The notes: generated by a model not told the origin, from the letters alone. 64,000 nucleotides of DNA from Boswellia sacra (GCA_013180625.2 SNVD02008070.1:248001-312000), one strand, 5' to 3'. Counted from the stretch's first letter, positions 32,891 to 45,347 are shown. Made by a program: numbers and translations.

Positions 32891-33807
32891 CACATGTAAC
32901 CTTTCATTCGTCTCTACCTCCCCCTCCATTTGTAAAAGTCTACCTTCGAAACTTAATAGAAACTGAGAAATGTCTTACAGAATTCTAACGACATAAATTT
33001 ACATATATAGAGTACTGATGTTCATAGCATAAATCTCGGCTTAAAGCATCAACAGCCCAAAAATGTAAATGTCACTTACCATACGTAATATGGGGTTCGA
33101 ACTTTTTGGAGAATTGACATGGTCAGCGTTGCACCTCGTGGAGTTCAGCTCGTGCTACCATCTCACTGCGAAAACTTCGATAGTGTTTAAAAATGGGGCG
33201 AAGAACCTCCCGTACAAAAGGTCGGTGAAAGAGATTATTAATGAAACTTGAAATAATCCAAAACAGGAGGCAAGACACGCATATGAACTGTAAAATTGGT
33301 CTATCTGCAGGTACCCAAAAATTTAACATTGTAAAGCTGATTACAAGGGGATATATGAGAATCCCATTGCCTACTCTTGGGAGGAGATTATAAATCATTG
33401 CCATTGATGCAAGAAAGGCCCACGCATATGTGTAGCAGAAAATAATGTGACTTATATACGGAGGTGAATCATCAGAGGTAAGAGCAGCTTGGTAGGTAGC
33501 TGTTGCAATTAGTACAGCAACTACAAGGATTGCATTACGATCTTCATTTGTCATGAACTGTTTAATGCGGCAGATGTAAAGTATTGCCCATTTCATGGGT
33601 GATATTTTTTCCATTTTGAAGAGCTTTTTCAATTGACATACTTGAGACGGATGATCCCATTTTAGCATGAGCTTTGCGCAAGATATCCCTTATTTCTTCG
33701 ACTTGGTGTTGTTTTTCTTCATAAATGTCTAAAACTGTCATATTCTTCGAGTTCTTAGCATTTATTGGAACCCCCTTTCTAATTACCAACCTCACCATCT
33801 CGATCTG

Positions 33808-33809
<2 letters not shown>

Positions 33810-33839
<30 letters not shown>
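33810..33839. repeat. TA dinucleotide repeat at an intron acceptor
   Basis: About fifteen AT/TA units lie inside intron 3 of ankyrin gene 2. On the minus strand they end within a few bases of the acceptor (ATATTGCAG), replacing the usual pyrimidine tract. Confidence 0.85.
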
Positions 33840-33841
<2 letters not shown>

Positions 33842-34562
33842 ATTTAATTATTATTTAAACGACTCAAACAATAAAGAGAAATTGAAACATTTAAGACGTG
33901 GCAAAAGATTGGAGGCTTGCCTGGACATCTGGTCGAGAAACTGCATTATGCAACAAAGTGTTGCCTTTACTATCGATCCACTCCACAATCATTTTCTTGT
34001 CAATATATTCAAGCCATCCCATGAGAGCTTTGAGGGCTTTTAATTGGTCATTTTTTGCAGCAAGATGCAAGGCTGTTTCTTTTCTATTTGTCACATCGAG
34101 AATAGACTCTGGGCAACTCGTTAGAAATTTAGTCAGAAGAGTTACATTCCCTTTTTCAGCAGCATAATGCAAAGACGATTTGCCCTCCCTCCCTTGAAAA
34201 CGGACAAGATTTCTATCGACATCTATGAGCCGTTCCACTAACTTAATCTTTCCACATTGCAAAGCAAGATGCAGAGGGCTATAACCATCTTGATTTTGTT
34301 TCCTAGCAAATGATGGCTTTAACCTGATCATCTCCAACGCAAACTTGATATGCCCAGCTGACGCTGCTATATGCAGAGGAGTATTTACAAACGGTACTTC
34401 ATCTATCCGCTCCAAAAGATATGCATCCTCACGTAGTAATATGTATAGGGCGTCGACATCTCCCCTTTGCGCAACCTTGTCCAGCCTCCGGTCAGCCCTA
34501 TGGAAAAAATATATGGAATATGGTCGCTTAAGAATTTATGAAAATATGTACAATAAAATATA

Positions 34563-34758
34563 AGTAATGGTATCTTTCTCAAATGAGATCCCAAATTTTG
34601 GGTCTTAAATGATGTGGCAATATTATGCATATTGCCACATTAGTCACTAAAGTTTAATGCATTCATTTATCAATAAATGAATTGGTTTAGTGATTGATGT
34701 GATAGTATACCATGTCATTTGCCACATTATTTGAAATTCCAAATTTGTATAATTACTC
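34563..34758. repeat. MITE-like insertion in intron 2 of ankyrin gene 2 (tentative)
   Basis: The ends AGTAATGGTATC and, on the minus strand, GAGTAATTATAC, together with internal inverted ATGTGGCAA motifs, suggest a small foldback element. It lies within the 316-bp intron, and its target duplication is unclear. Confidence 0.45.
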
Positions 34759-36008
34759 GTAGTAATATATATGTATACTAGGACTAGCGTTCAAATAATA
34801 TGTTTTAAATTACCTCAAGAAATGTGCAAAGGAGTCAATAATAGGAAGTGAAGATGCACCTCCCAATGCTCCAACGCTATATAGCATGTTCTTAATCTCT
34901 CCATTTCCTAATTCAGTTTGACCATGTATAATGTCTAAAGCTGTTAAGCCATCAAAATTTTTGACATTTACATCAGCTTTGTTTAACAAATATCTCACAG
35001 CCTGCTTCATACAAAAATGCGGTCCATTAATTCATGATTTAAAATAAAATTAATAATAAACTCCAAAACTAATTTGCATCGAAAAGCGAAAAGAAAAGAA
35101 ACTTAAACAGGAATAGAAAATTAGAAAAGCGAATAATCATCCATGCATGCAGAGAAAATTTAGCATTTATATAAGCTTGCCTTGGGTTGATTTTTGGATG
35201 TTGCAAGGTGTAATAGAGTGTTGCCATCCTTGTCCTTCCAGTTTATGATTCTGTTCTTCCAATAGTAGGCCTCCTTGTGGCTGATGCACTCAAGGCATCT
35301 TAAAAGCATTTCAAAAGCTTCAAACTTATCGTTTATTAGAGCTAAATGCATAGCAGTCTCGTTTCTGATTGTCACATCCTCTAGTGATTGTGGGGAAACT
35401 GACAAAAACTTGGCTAACAGATCGACGTTTCCCTCTTCAGCTACATAATGCAATGGAGTGATGCCTTCTCTTCCTTTAACACGAACCAGATCACCATCAA
35501 CATCTAGAAGCCGACGAATCATCTGGGAATGCCCATTTTGCAAAGCAAGGTGCAAGGGACTGAACCCATGTTGATTTAGCTTCTTAGCAAATGATGGTTG
35601 TAACCTCATGATCTCAATGGCAAAATCGGTATGCCCAAAAAGAGCAGCAGCGTGTAAAGGTGTATCAACAAAAGGCATCTTCTCAATGCTACCCAAAATA
35701 TTTGGATCAATTTGGATTTGTTCATACAAGGCATATATATCTCCCTCTTGTGCAGCTTGATCCATTAATATAGTACTCACTGCTCCAACGGAAATTCCCT
35801 CTGCCCCTACCGTACTCCTTGGCAAGTTGAACCTATTGAGACTATCCCATGAAGAAGGGAAAGAACTCAAGAAAAAGGCTGAGTTGATCACTTGCACAGT
35901 TACACTATTAAAATATATGGAAAAGGAAATTAAAAGTATAGGTGGAATTGGTTCTTGTGCAATAATATCATTATGGGGAGTACGATGCTGTAAATGATGG
36001 ATCAACAT

Positions 36009-36290
36009 AATGTATTATATTATTTGATGGAGACATAAATCATATAATAGGCTTGTCTCATCTAAGGCTTGCAAGACTTTTACCCTTGACAAGCTTTCTT
36101 AAATCATTTTCTACCCAAAGCTGGGTTTCATGCCGTGGTTGACACTGTTGAAAACTATAAAATAAGTATTATATTATCTGATGGAGACATAAATGACATA
36201 TATGCTTATCTCATCAAAAAATTTTATGCAAAACAAGCTTTCTTAAATCGTTTTCTACCTTTAGCTATGTTTTAGCCTATAACTGACATA
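36009..36290. repeat. Tandem duplication upstream of ankyrin gene 2
   Basis: Two diverged copies, about 36009-36139 and 36162-36290, share GTATTATATTATNTGATGG, AGACATAAATNA, CAAGCTTTCTTAAATC and TTTTCTACC. It lies just 5' of the gene, within its likely promoter. Confidence 0.65.
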
Positions 36291-39200
36291 TAAAATTATA
36301 CAGGGTTATGAAATTCCTCCAGTTATGCAAAAATCGGCATCTACAAATATATTCCATGAAAGATCCGTAACTTCTCAAGATGATGGCAAAGATAATGTAA
36401 GTACTTCAGTGATTATTGAACCAGAAAATTTACACGTATTATGCAAACCAAGCTAAAATTTATAGGTTGGTATTGCCCATTAAACTTGATAATAAAATCA
36501 CCTGGTTGGGTTTCCACTAAGTTCAAACTTTGCACCCACATTCCCCGCGATGTAATTATTTTGATTCAAGTCATCTAGATATCATATCTGACAAATTTTA
36601 ATATTCAGTGGCCACAACCATTCATGTACAAATACCTCACACAATAAAATCAATCCAGATTTTTCCATATAAAATACTCACAAATTTTTTTAGCCAAATT
36701 GTCATAAAATGATCACATTTGCTTCTTGGATTCTTAGGAGATTTCGTCCTCTAAATAAATCATAATCCAATTATAGAAGCCACATCATCAAACGATGATT
36801 CCTCTTTAGGCTACCATTACCCCCACTATTTAAGAATCACACTTGAAAGAAAATAAACTCTCACTTGTTTACATGGATAGTATGTATCACAATAAAATCT
36901 ATTACAATTTAAATTTATAATTTACTTCTCATTTCTCTTAATTTTGATCATATGTAGCTTTCTCGTGTTCTCAATTTTAAACATATTAAAGCCACCATAA
37001 ACTTGCTCATAATTAATTGGGAACCAATTTCACCATTCGCAAGTGCTTTATTCTCAATCAAGCAGTTTACTAAAACATGATCATGAGCAAAATTCCATAA
37101 ACGATCTTACTCCACCTTAATAAAATATAATCATGCTCAAGAAAATTCACTTAACTTCAACTATGAAATTCCCACAAATTTTTTCATCATTATACATTTT
37201 CAATTAAACCCCCACTGTTTGTAGGTAATGAACATATTTTATAATCTTATATATGGTGCATAATTCTAATCAAATATCACATCACCATTCACCATTATCT
37301 TTATTGACCAATATAATGCTAATAATGAAATATATAGCATTTCTATCTTGAGCATTGCGCTTCAAAAGTGTAGATTTAATCATAGATCTCAATTGACCAT
37401 TTTTAACATTGTAGTTTGCAAAATATGCTATAGACTTTACATAGTTTATACATTCCATGTAATGAACATGATACGGCCAACAATAATATTGAAAATAGTC
37501 CACCTCCCGTCATGTTATTCTGAAGCCAAAAATATAACAATACGGCTCCTCATAATTATAAATCCACAATAATATAATAATTCAGAGAATAGGCAATTAA
37601 CTCACCTATATATAAAAATACCAAATAATATTCTTAACAATATTATTCTTAATTCACCTCATTTAAGATATAAAATCAATTTGAGATACAATTGAATTTA
37701 ACAAATTAAATAAAAGTCAAAAATTACATATATTGTGTATATGTGTATTTATTAAGAGTAATGTTACTTTTACAAATTATCCATATACACTCACGTATAC
37801 AAACCTATATGGCATTATTAAATAAATATCATACCATTTATATTAATTAATTTAATTAAAATTTGTAATTCACTTATTCAATCAAAACATGAAATATTAG
37901 TTTGTATGAGTAAATTTGTATAAATAGTTTATAAGAATAATATTACTCATTTATTAAAATTGTTTCCATAGAGAATCTTAAAGATGATGGGCATACCATG
38001 TTAGTATTAGGCATATATTTACCTAAACAATTAATTTCCAAATAATTATTTATAAATCTAATCTCTAATAATATTCTTTTCGTAACTTTACCCTCACTTA
38101 AATAAAGATGGGGGCTATTTAGTTTGGAAGTGATATTCAAATAGTATCACTTAAAATAATATCATTTTAATATGTAACAATACTTAAACTGCTTCTCAAA
38201 GGAAAAAGAAATACTTGATTTATAGACTTTTATGAGAGACATATGAGTGTCTTTTCCTTTTTCACAAATATATATATATCTCGAAATACTTTTACAATTA
38301 GTCTTCGAGTTTATCATTCATATGTATTGGAATCCAAATTGAACCTACCGCAAGAATTTATAAAGCCCATTCGGGTCCATCACGCAGACTAATAATAGAT
38401 GTGAGATATACAACCCAAAAGAGACCTTGAGGACTAAAGGACCATATGCGTAACTTAACCCCGAAAGTTGTGCAAAGAAGTAGCTAATATGGACTCCTCA
38501 GAAGAGAAATAAAGTGAGGCCAAGAGATCCAATAAAGGCCGAAAAGCATTTATCTCCAAGGGAAAACAATCATAGTACACTAGCACTAGTAATGGTGGTG
38601 TCATCCAATAATGGGAATCAATGACACAAATGTCGAAAGGAAAAGGAGAGGGAATGAGGTCATCGACGAAACAAACCCTAAGTATAAAAGGTAATATTAT
38701 CTCAAGAATATTCGGTTTGCCTTTCATACTAAGGAATTGAAAACCTCTCAAAGGCATTCCCATTCTCACTTTCACTAGCACTTGCTCCACCCTCAGAATG
38801 CAACCATCCCCTTTGTTCTCTAACTATTATCTTTTTTACTAGGCCCATTTGCAAAGGATTCACGTGTTCTTGGGCTGAAGAAGAATTAAGTTGGTCATGG
38901 AGAGAACCAAATCGCCCTACAAAAAATATGCTATCAAAATTTACGACTTTCTCATATTCTTTTCTTGTAAATTACTAATATACACTTTTTTAAATCTTGA
39001 AGCTTAGATCACTAGAAACCTTGTTTGACAAAGAAAATATCATATAACTCCAAATTTTGTTTTCTTTTTAGTCCATTAATTTTAAATTTTGTTTGTGAAA
39101 ATAAACAAAATATAAGTGAATGCAAAGGATTTTTTTATTTTTACCAATCTAATTTCCAATTATAATTTTATTTGGACACTACTTACTACTAAATCAACGA

Positions 39201-41088
39201 ATATGATAATAATATGGGTTCAATATTGGCATCCTAAAAATGCTTTAAGCACCTACATTAAAATGCTTTGAAAGGTGAGATGGGATCTTTTAACTTAAAT
39301 TAGATACAATTTTAAATGTGACTTTTTGAGTGTGAATCTCAACCATTAAATTATAGATATTATGAATGGCCATAAATTTATATATACTTTTATAAGTTAA
39401 AAAATTAAGTGTATATATATATATATATGTATGTATGTATATTCAAACAATAAAGAGTTAAGTATTTCTAAGTTTTATAATTGGATTAAAAAGATTATTT
39501 TCGTTTTTTTGATGAATTTGTTGGCTTGTTAAATAAGATGATCAGACGAAGTGATAAAAGTTTGTTTTCTTTGAATTTGATTGCGATATTTAACATTTGA
39601 TAAATAACACTATCTTATTTCGTTGGTGATCTACCGCTTTGTCCCTTTCGAAGTTTTGCGTTTAATATTGTTGTTGGCGGCAATGCTTCTGTATTCAATG
39701 ATAGGCTCTGCAGTTCCCGACGAGTCTAAGCAAGTATAGTGACGGTGACCTTCGGTGAATTAGGGATCCATATACACTTGTACAATCTAGAAAGAAACAA
39801 GTTACACCTTTGACTTTTTCCAGTAGTTGACTGGATGTGTTCTAGAATAATTATATATGAGAGAATTTTATAAATTATGCATGCTTCATTGAATAATGAT
39901 AACAATGAAAACTATGAATTTATAGAAGAGCGAATTGAAAGAATAATAAGATATGTTTTTTTAATATAAAAATATTCAAATTTTTTTGAATAGATATACC
40001 AAATTAGCTAGTGGGTGTTCTAATTAAACATATTTTTTAGGTTTAAATCGGCCATCCTGATAATATATGATATCCGATATTTAGACTTGGTTTAATTAGT
40101 TTATGGCCTATGACCTTTCAAACTCAGTGAAGGTGACGTAGTGTTTTGGTATAAGCTAAATTTAATAGTATCTGAAGGGATGAAGATGAACAATACAAGC
40201 AACAAATTTTGATTTATTTAATGTTCGAATTCAATATATGTTATAGATATTAAATTTATATAATATGAATTCCGTGACATTATCACATGATATGAGGTTA
40301 TACGAAATAATGACTTTTTAAATAAATTTGTGGTTAATTGATGTGAGGAGATGCCGGCCGGTAGAAAATGGTCTCACAAAAGAGATCAAAGTCAGTTTCA
40401 CCCATTTCATCACAAAATCAAAAGACAAGGATAGGCATTGAATTTTCAGACCAATAAATTAAATTGAAATCTTACATATAGGTAAAGCTGAATCTTAAAA
40501 GCTTATTACTATTAGTATAAAAAGAATCTGCAGCAGCAGGAACCCAACCAAGGTCCTTTGATTTAATTAATTGCATGGCATTGAAAACCATTTGATGATA
40601 TTGGAATATCGTCAAAACATTTTGTTGTACTAGTTGCTTACCCTTCTTGTCTTCTTATATCTTGTCCACAAGAAAGCTCAATTATTCAAACCAACTATTC
40701 AACTAGTGTTGCACACGGACGGGACCACATTGTGGCTGAGAAAATAAAATCCCTAATTTTTTAATCTATCAATTTATAGAAGTATAAACTAATTTGTGTT
40801 TTCATCATTATATATCTAATAATTTACAAAACATAAAATATATAATTTTAATTTGTTTCGAATTCATTAAAAAGATAATTCTTTGGGTATTTTGTTACCA
40901 TATTTCGTGGATTTTATTTAATCAGTTTTTCTTATGAAGCTTCTGGACCTTATACTTGAAAAGCATAATAAATATTAATATAAGTTTTATTTTATACACT
41001 TTAGTTCTTATCACAAAATTGAAAGAAAAATTAATGGATGGATGGTAATTTTATTATATGTCTAAAAAAGAAATAATTTTATAGCATT
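36291..41088. other. Intergenic, AT-rich
   Basis: No gene can be supported apart from one MITE copy (37756-37948, listed). An exon-like plus-strand block at about 36306-36396 (GYEIPPVMQKSAST, bounded by CAG and GTAAGT) is isolated. A 111-codon minus-strand frame at 38455-38790 has no motif I recognise. A TA/TG repeat lies at 39412-39440. Confidence 0.4.
37756..37948. mobile_element. MITE family, copy D, with 9-bp duplication
   Basis: 193 bp starting GAGTAATGTTACTTTTAC and ending, on the minus strand, GAGTAATATTATTCTTATAA. It is flanked by identical ATTTATTAA at 37747-37755 and 37949-37957. A 9-bp duplication points to Mutator-type transposition for the whole family. Confidence 0.82.
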
Positions 41089-43284
41089 TGTAGAAATTAA
41101 ACCAAGCATAGAAGTCTTGTTTAATTTATTTGGATTAGGACAAAATTATTTAGCTTTAGTTTAACATCATTTAGTTTCATAGTTTGAGTGAAATTGTCTT
41201 TGATTCCTATATAAATATTTCAATAGAAGTGAATTAATCAATTTTCCCTTTAAACATTTTTCTTGTGCTGCTTGAGTTGGTATTTTTATTTTCGTACAAT
41301 TGATATCAGAGCTAGGGAACTGACGAAATTTCTCAAATTCGATGGAAAAAATAATTTTTAGTTATAGAGAGATTAGATGCAACTTATTTTTGCATATGAA
41401 GACATTTGGGAAATTATAGAGCGAGGATTTGAAATACCAGCAGATCAAATAGTGGAATTAACACAAGAACAAAGAGAAAACGTCACCTATGATCAAGAGA
41501 AAGATATAAAAGCTAGGCTTGATATCAATCAATCTGTCTTTATATCTATCACGAGATTGCTCACGTAAAATCAACCAAAGAGGCATGGGGTTTCTTGATG
41601 AATACCTACGATAGTGTTAGGGAAAGAAAAATTGTACCCCATATCAAGTCCAAAACATGCCTAGATTCAACATTGGAAACTTCAAAAGAGTCCTAGATTT
41701 CTAATGTCGAGACAAACACATGAGTTTGAATCTCTTGAGAATAGAGAAGAAAAACAAATTGAAGAGCAATTTGTCGTCATTCACGAACCGCCGTTGTCAG
41801 TCGTCGTCACTACCACGTGTCGTCATCGATTGAAGAGTGAATTCTCCACCATCGACTAGATCAGGACGTGTTCAACAAACTTTCCTTCTTTGTCGATGAC
41901 CAATTCCCGCTAGATCGCCCGCAAAAAGTCCATTAACACTTTGGTTGCACCAACAACCATCGCAACCATCAGTGAGTGAGATGTTACCACCCTCCCAATA
42001 AGCTTTATCGATCATTGCAGATGACGAATCAAAATTTGACATCGATGAAGATTGCTAGAATCCTTTGGAAATGCCACCACAAAAAGAGCCATCATCAAAA
42101 TTTATGTGACAAAAATATCATAGAAGCCCCTATGATGGCAAATATCAGTCATGTCCTTTCAATGAAAAATATCAGTTTGGTCTAGATTTGTTGGAAATAT
42201 TAGTTTGATTCATTTGTTTTCAAAGATTCAAAATGAATCCACAACAGAGAAATATGTCCAACAAGAGAAGGAATGTGATTTTTTGGTTAAGAATTTAAAG
42301 AGAAAAGTAGAGGACTTATTTGCATAGGATGATCAGTTGTTAAATAGTGTGGAAGATCATATTTTTGCTTGGTTGGTTAGAGAGCATAGTAATTACAATG
42401 TTACTCATGTGAAGCTTGGTTTAAGGAGAGCAATGTAGGAATTAAACCAAGCTTAGAAGTCTTGCTTAGTCTATTTGGATTAGGATAAAATTATTTAGAT
42501 TTGGTTTAATATCATTTAGGAGCTAATTGTTTTTTATGTGAAATTTGAATTTAACTTATTCTCAAACCTCAGATCTTTTTATAGTGATTGTTTTTTTATT
42601 TAAGACTTAATTTAAGACATTTTCATCTGAATGAAAAAAGCTAAAAATTCTAGCTTTTATCTTAATACAAATGTTTGAGTCATTTATTAATCCTTCAATT
42701 CTCTTAAATGCTCTATAAAAATTCATTTATGATTAATTTTTACATAGCCTAATATTTAATTTTGGAACATTATTATTTATTTCTAATTTTATATTATGAT
42801 TCTTCATATATTTTTAAAATATTTTATGGTCATTTAGCTTATCTATATATCAAATTCTTTAAAAAAAATAACATTTTTTTCCAATTATACACATATAAAT
42901 AAATTAAATTCATAACAAATTTTGGTATACAAATAATTTTACTATGTAAAATAAAATCATAAGTGAAAATAATATATATAGATAGGGATATATGTGTAAA
43001 ACTATTATTTTTCAGACATTTCAATTTAAATGTTAAAATATAAGAAAAACGATCATGTCATTCAGATTTTTATATTCATACGTATTCAGATTTCAGTTTA
43101 ATTTAGATCTATTCAGATTTTAGACAAAATAAATCACCCCCTTAGTTTCATAATTCGAGTGAAATTGTCTTTGACTCTTATGTAAGCTTGTATTTTACGT
43201 ATATTTCAATAGAAGAGAATTAATCAATTTTCCCTTCACACATTTTTCTTGTGTTACTTGAGTTGGTATTTTTATATTTCTACA
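41089..43284 (+). mobile_element. Short copia-type LTR element (non-autonomous)
   Basis: LTRs at 41089-41298 and 42434-43284 (the latter interrupted by a 623-bp MITE) start TGTAGNAATTAAACCAAGC and end in TACA. A primer-binding site TTGATATCAGAGC follows the 5' LTR, and a purine-rich AAGGAGAGCAA precedes the 3' LTR. The internal region is only about 1.1 kb. It begins with a Gag-like phrase (TKFLKFDGKN) and an open stretch at 41377-41568, but I see no protease, integrase or RT. Flanking pentamers GCATT and TTATT do not match well, so the insertion is old or rearranged. Confidence 0.8.
42519..43141. mobile_element. PIF/Harbinger-type MITE inside the 3' LTR
   Basis: 623 bp flanked by TTA (42516-42518, 43142-43144). 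The uninterrupted 5' LTR at about 41180 reads CATTTAGTTTCAT and serves as the empty-site control. Ends are GGAGCTAATTG and, on the minus strand, GGGGGTGATTT. The right end resembles 54400-54510, probably another copy of the family. No coding frame. Confidence 0.8.
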
Positions 43285-43681
43285 TTATTGATAAAACTTT
43301 ACCCCCTTATATTTATAAGATATCACAACATAGCAAAATTATAAGAATATATAAATATAATAATAAATGACCTGAAAGTTAAGTCATTATATTTATGCTT
43401 TTAATATTTAATTCTAAAATTATTTAACTAAGGTCGCCCCACTAAACAAGTTTTCTTGCTCTGTCTCGCTTATTTAAGGCAAACTCATTGCTTGGTCAAT
43501 CTCCTTATATATTTCTATTTTAATGTAAATGATGGTACATAATTTCTTAAAAAATTATCTTATATGTACTATTTTAAGGATCGAGTAGATTATACATGAC
43601 CTATATGTATTAATTAGTTGTACATATCATAAAATACTTTTGAGCTATATTAATTTTCAATTAAAAGTTTGGAAAAAATGT

Positions 43682-43727
43682 GAGAGAGAGATAGAGATAG
43701 AGATAGAGAGAGAGAGAGAGAGAGAGG
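43682..43727. repeat. GA-rich microsatellite
   Basis: Imperfect (GAGA)/(GATA) repeat of about 46 bp. Confidence 0.9.
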
Positions 43728-43988
43728 GCATGGCCAATAGTGATCATTTTTCATGTGTGTATATAAAATTTGGATGAAGTGAATGCTTTCACAACTTAAC
43801 GCCGTCAGCTATAATATTATAGGATAGACTTTGGGTACATGAAGTTTGTTTTGAAATAATAAAGGGTATAATTGTTGTGAATAAATGTATAAACTTACAA
43901 AGTTTTATTTTAAATTGTAAATATTACAAGTGTCACACTAACTTATAATTGTAGTAAACATAAGTGATCACTACTACATAATTATAAT

Positions 43989-44836
43989 TGTAAAATCTGG
44001 AAGTATGAAGTTATGTGCAATAAAACAGTAAACTATAATATAAAACGGCACAGAAGGATTTTACGTGGTTTGGTTATAAATCCTACATCAATTGACAGCT
44101 TAGAGCTGCAATTTACTAAGTTCTTATTTGTACAATCTTTAGGATCGTTTACAGTGATGACTCACTCTCACGCACTGACCTAATTTTTGTAAAACAATAT
44201 CTCGCCAAAATCTAAAACTCTAGTGACACGGCTCACTCTCTATCACTAACAACTTAATAACACACTGTTAAGTAAAATATAATAACGATGTCTGATACTG
44301 AATTATATAAACACTCAACTCACAAATTCTTTCGAGTGTATACTAACTCAATCAAACCTAATCATCATTCATGCACAAGCACAACCTCTCATACATGAAA
44401 AAAACAAAGTCAAAGAAGCATTCCAATTTTATGTTAAAGCTCTCCTTCTATAAATCTCGAAATACGTGACATACACCCATATATAAGTTATGTAATATAA
44501 CATTATATATAATGCAATAGCTGATTGTGCTATCTCTCTAAAATCCTATAGAATCTTAATCAAACTCAATTAGGATAAAGGACCATAATTTAGGAAGTGA
44601 TATAAGAAATCTCCAAAATGGAATAGGAAACAAATAAATAAACTTCTATTTCAACTAGGATACATTAATAATATCCTAATTAAAAGAGATTTTCAATATG
44701 AATCAAATTCTTCCTAATATAAACTTTTAGAAATAGTAAAATAAGAAACAATTATAAAATCTTGTTTTAATTACAAGTTGGCCAAAATAATCATGTGCAG
44801 AACACTTGCTTAAGTGTCACGATTTTGACACCAACA
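43989..44836 (-). repeat. 3' LTR of the Sirevirus-like element
   Basis: Ends TGTAAAATC and ACCAACA. It matches 52896-53741 along its whole length (for example CAGCTTAGAGCT, GTACAATCTTTA, ATACTAACTCAATCA, CACGATTTTGACACC). Confidence 0.88.
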
Positions 44837-45347
44837 ATCTCCCTCTTTTTGGCAACTTATCATGAAAACATTAAACTGCTTCTGACATAAGAAAAACACA
44901 CAAAGATAAGTTCAAAGCAACTATAAGCAATCATAAGCCATCTAAGAGAAAATGCCATATTACAAGAATAAGACATAACAAAACAGTGTCTAAATGTAAA
45001 TGACCTATAAAAAAAAATCAAAGTCAATTTGACAAACCTGTCAAACAATACTCAAGCAAAGTTATATGCATTAGCATAATCAGAGCTAATTGAAATGTGA
45101 CAAACAAAGAAACAACCAAATCAAATATTCAGGTAAAAACATAAAACACAGTAAAGTAAATCCTACAAAACATAAGGCAATAATGTAGTTCAAATTCAAA
45201 AATAAAGACGCTCCCCCTTACTTACTTCTCCCAAATTAAAGTAAGAAGAATCAGTTCAGACAATCATAAACAAAACAAAAATCAGAATCAGAAACCTCTT
45301 CTCCCCCTTGGTTTCATAACAAGTTCCGAAAATAATTTAAGAGCAAA

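Larger units (their letters stand above)
33123..35765 (-). pseudogene. Double-module ankyrin/PGG gene, frameshifted in last exon
   Basis: Paralogue of the gene at 16204-19567, same strand and exon plan: 35765-35181 (585 nt), 35001-34814, 34497-33921, then a last exon from 33804. Two ankyrin sets are present (TPLHAAALFG, SPLHLALQNG, TPLHYVAEEG, TAMHLALIND, NTLLHLATS; then TPLHIAASAG, SPLHLALQCG, SSLHYAAEKG, TALHLAAKND, NTLLHNAVS). In the last exon the frame from 33804 stops at 33562 (ending NTLHLPH). The PGG-type domain, starting LKKLFKMEKISP and continuing RNAILVVAVLIATATYQAAL, is in another frame to 33123. A one- or two-base indel near 33630 explains this. Unless corrected, the product is about 530 residues without a membrane domain. 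Introns 1 and 3 use GC donors. The ATG at 35765 matches the family; an in-frame ATG at 36008 would add a hydrophobic extension. Confidence 0.8.

Noticed and set aside
33600..33690. An 84-nt intron (GTATGT to CAG) that might rescue ankyrin gene 2
   Set aside because: Its length is a multiple of three and the joined frame stops at once, so it does not restore the membrane domain.
35766..36008. In-frame upstream ATG at 36008 extending ankyrin gene 2 by 81 residues
   Set aside because: The paralogue starts at the position equivalent to 35765, and the extension is unlike the family; most likely 5' untranslated sequence.
38455..38790. 111-codon minus-strand frame
   Set aside because: Faint resemblance to plant transposon-type proteins, but I could not anchor any motif; left unassigned.
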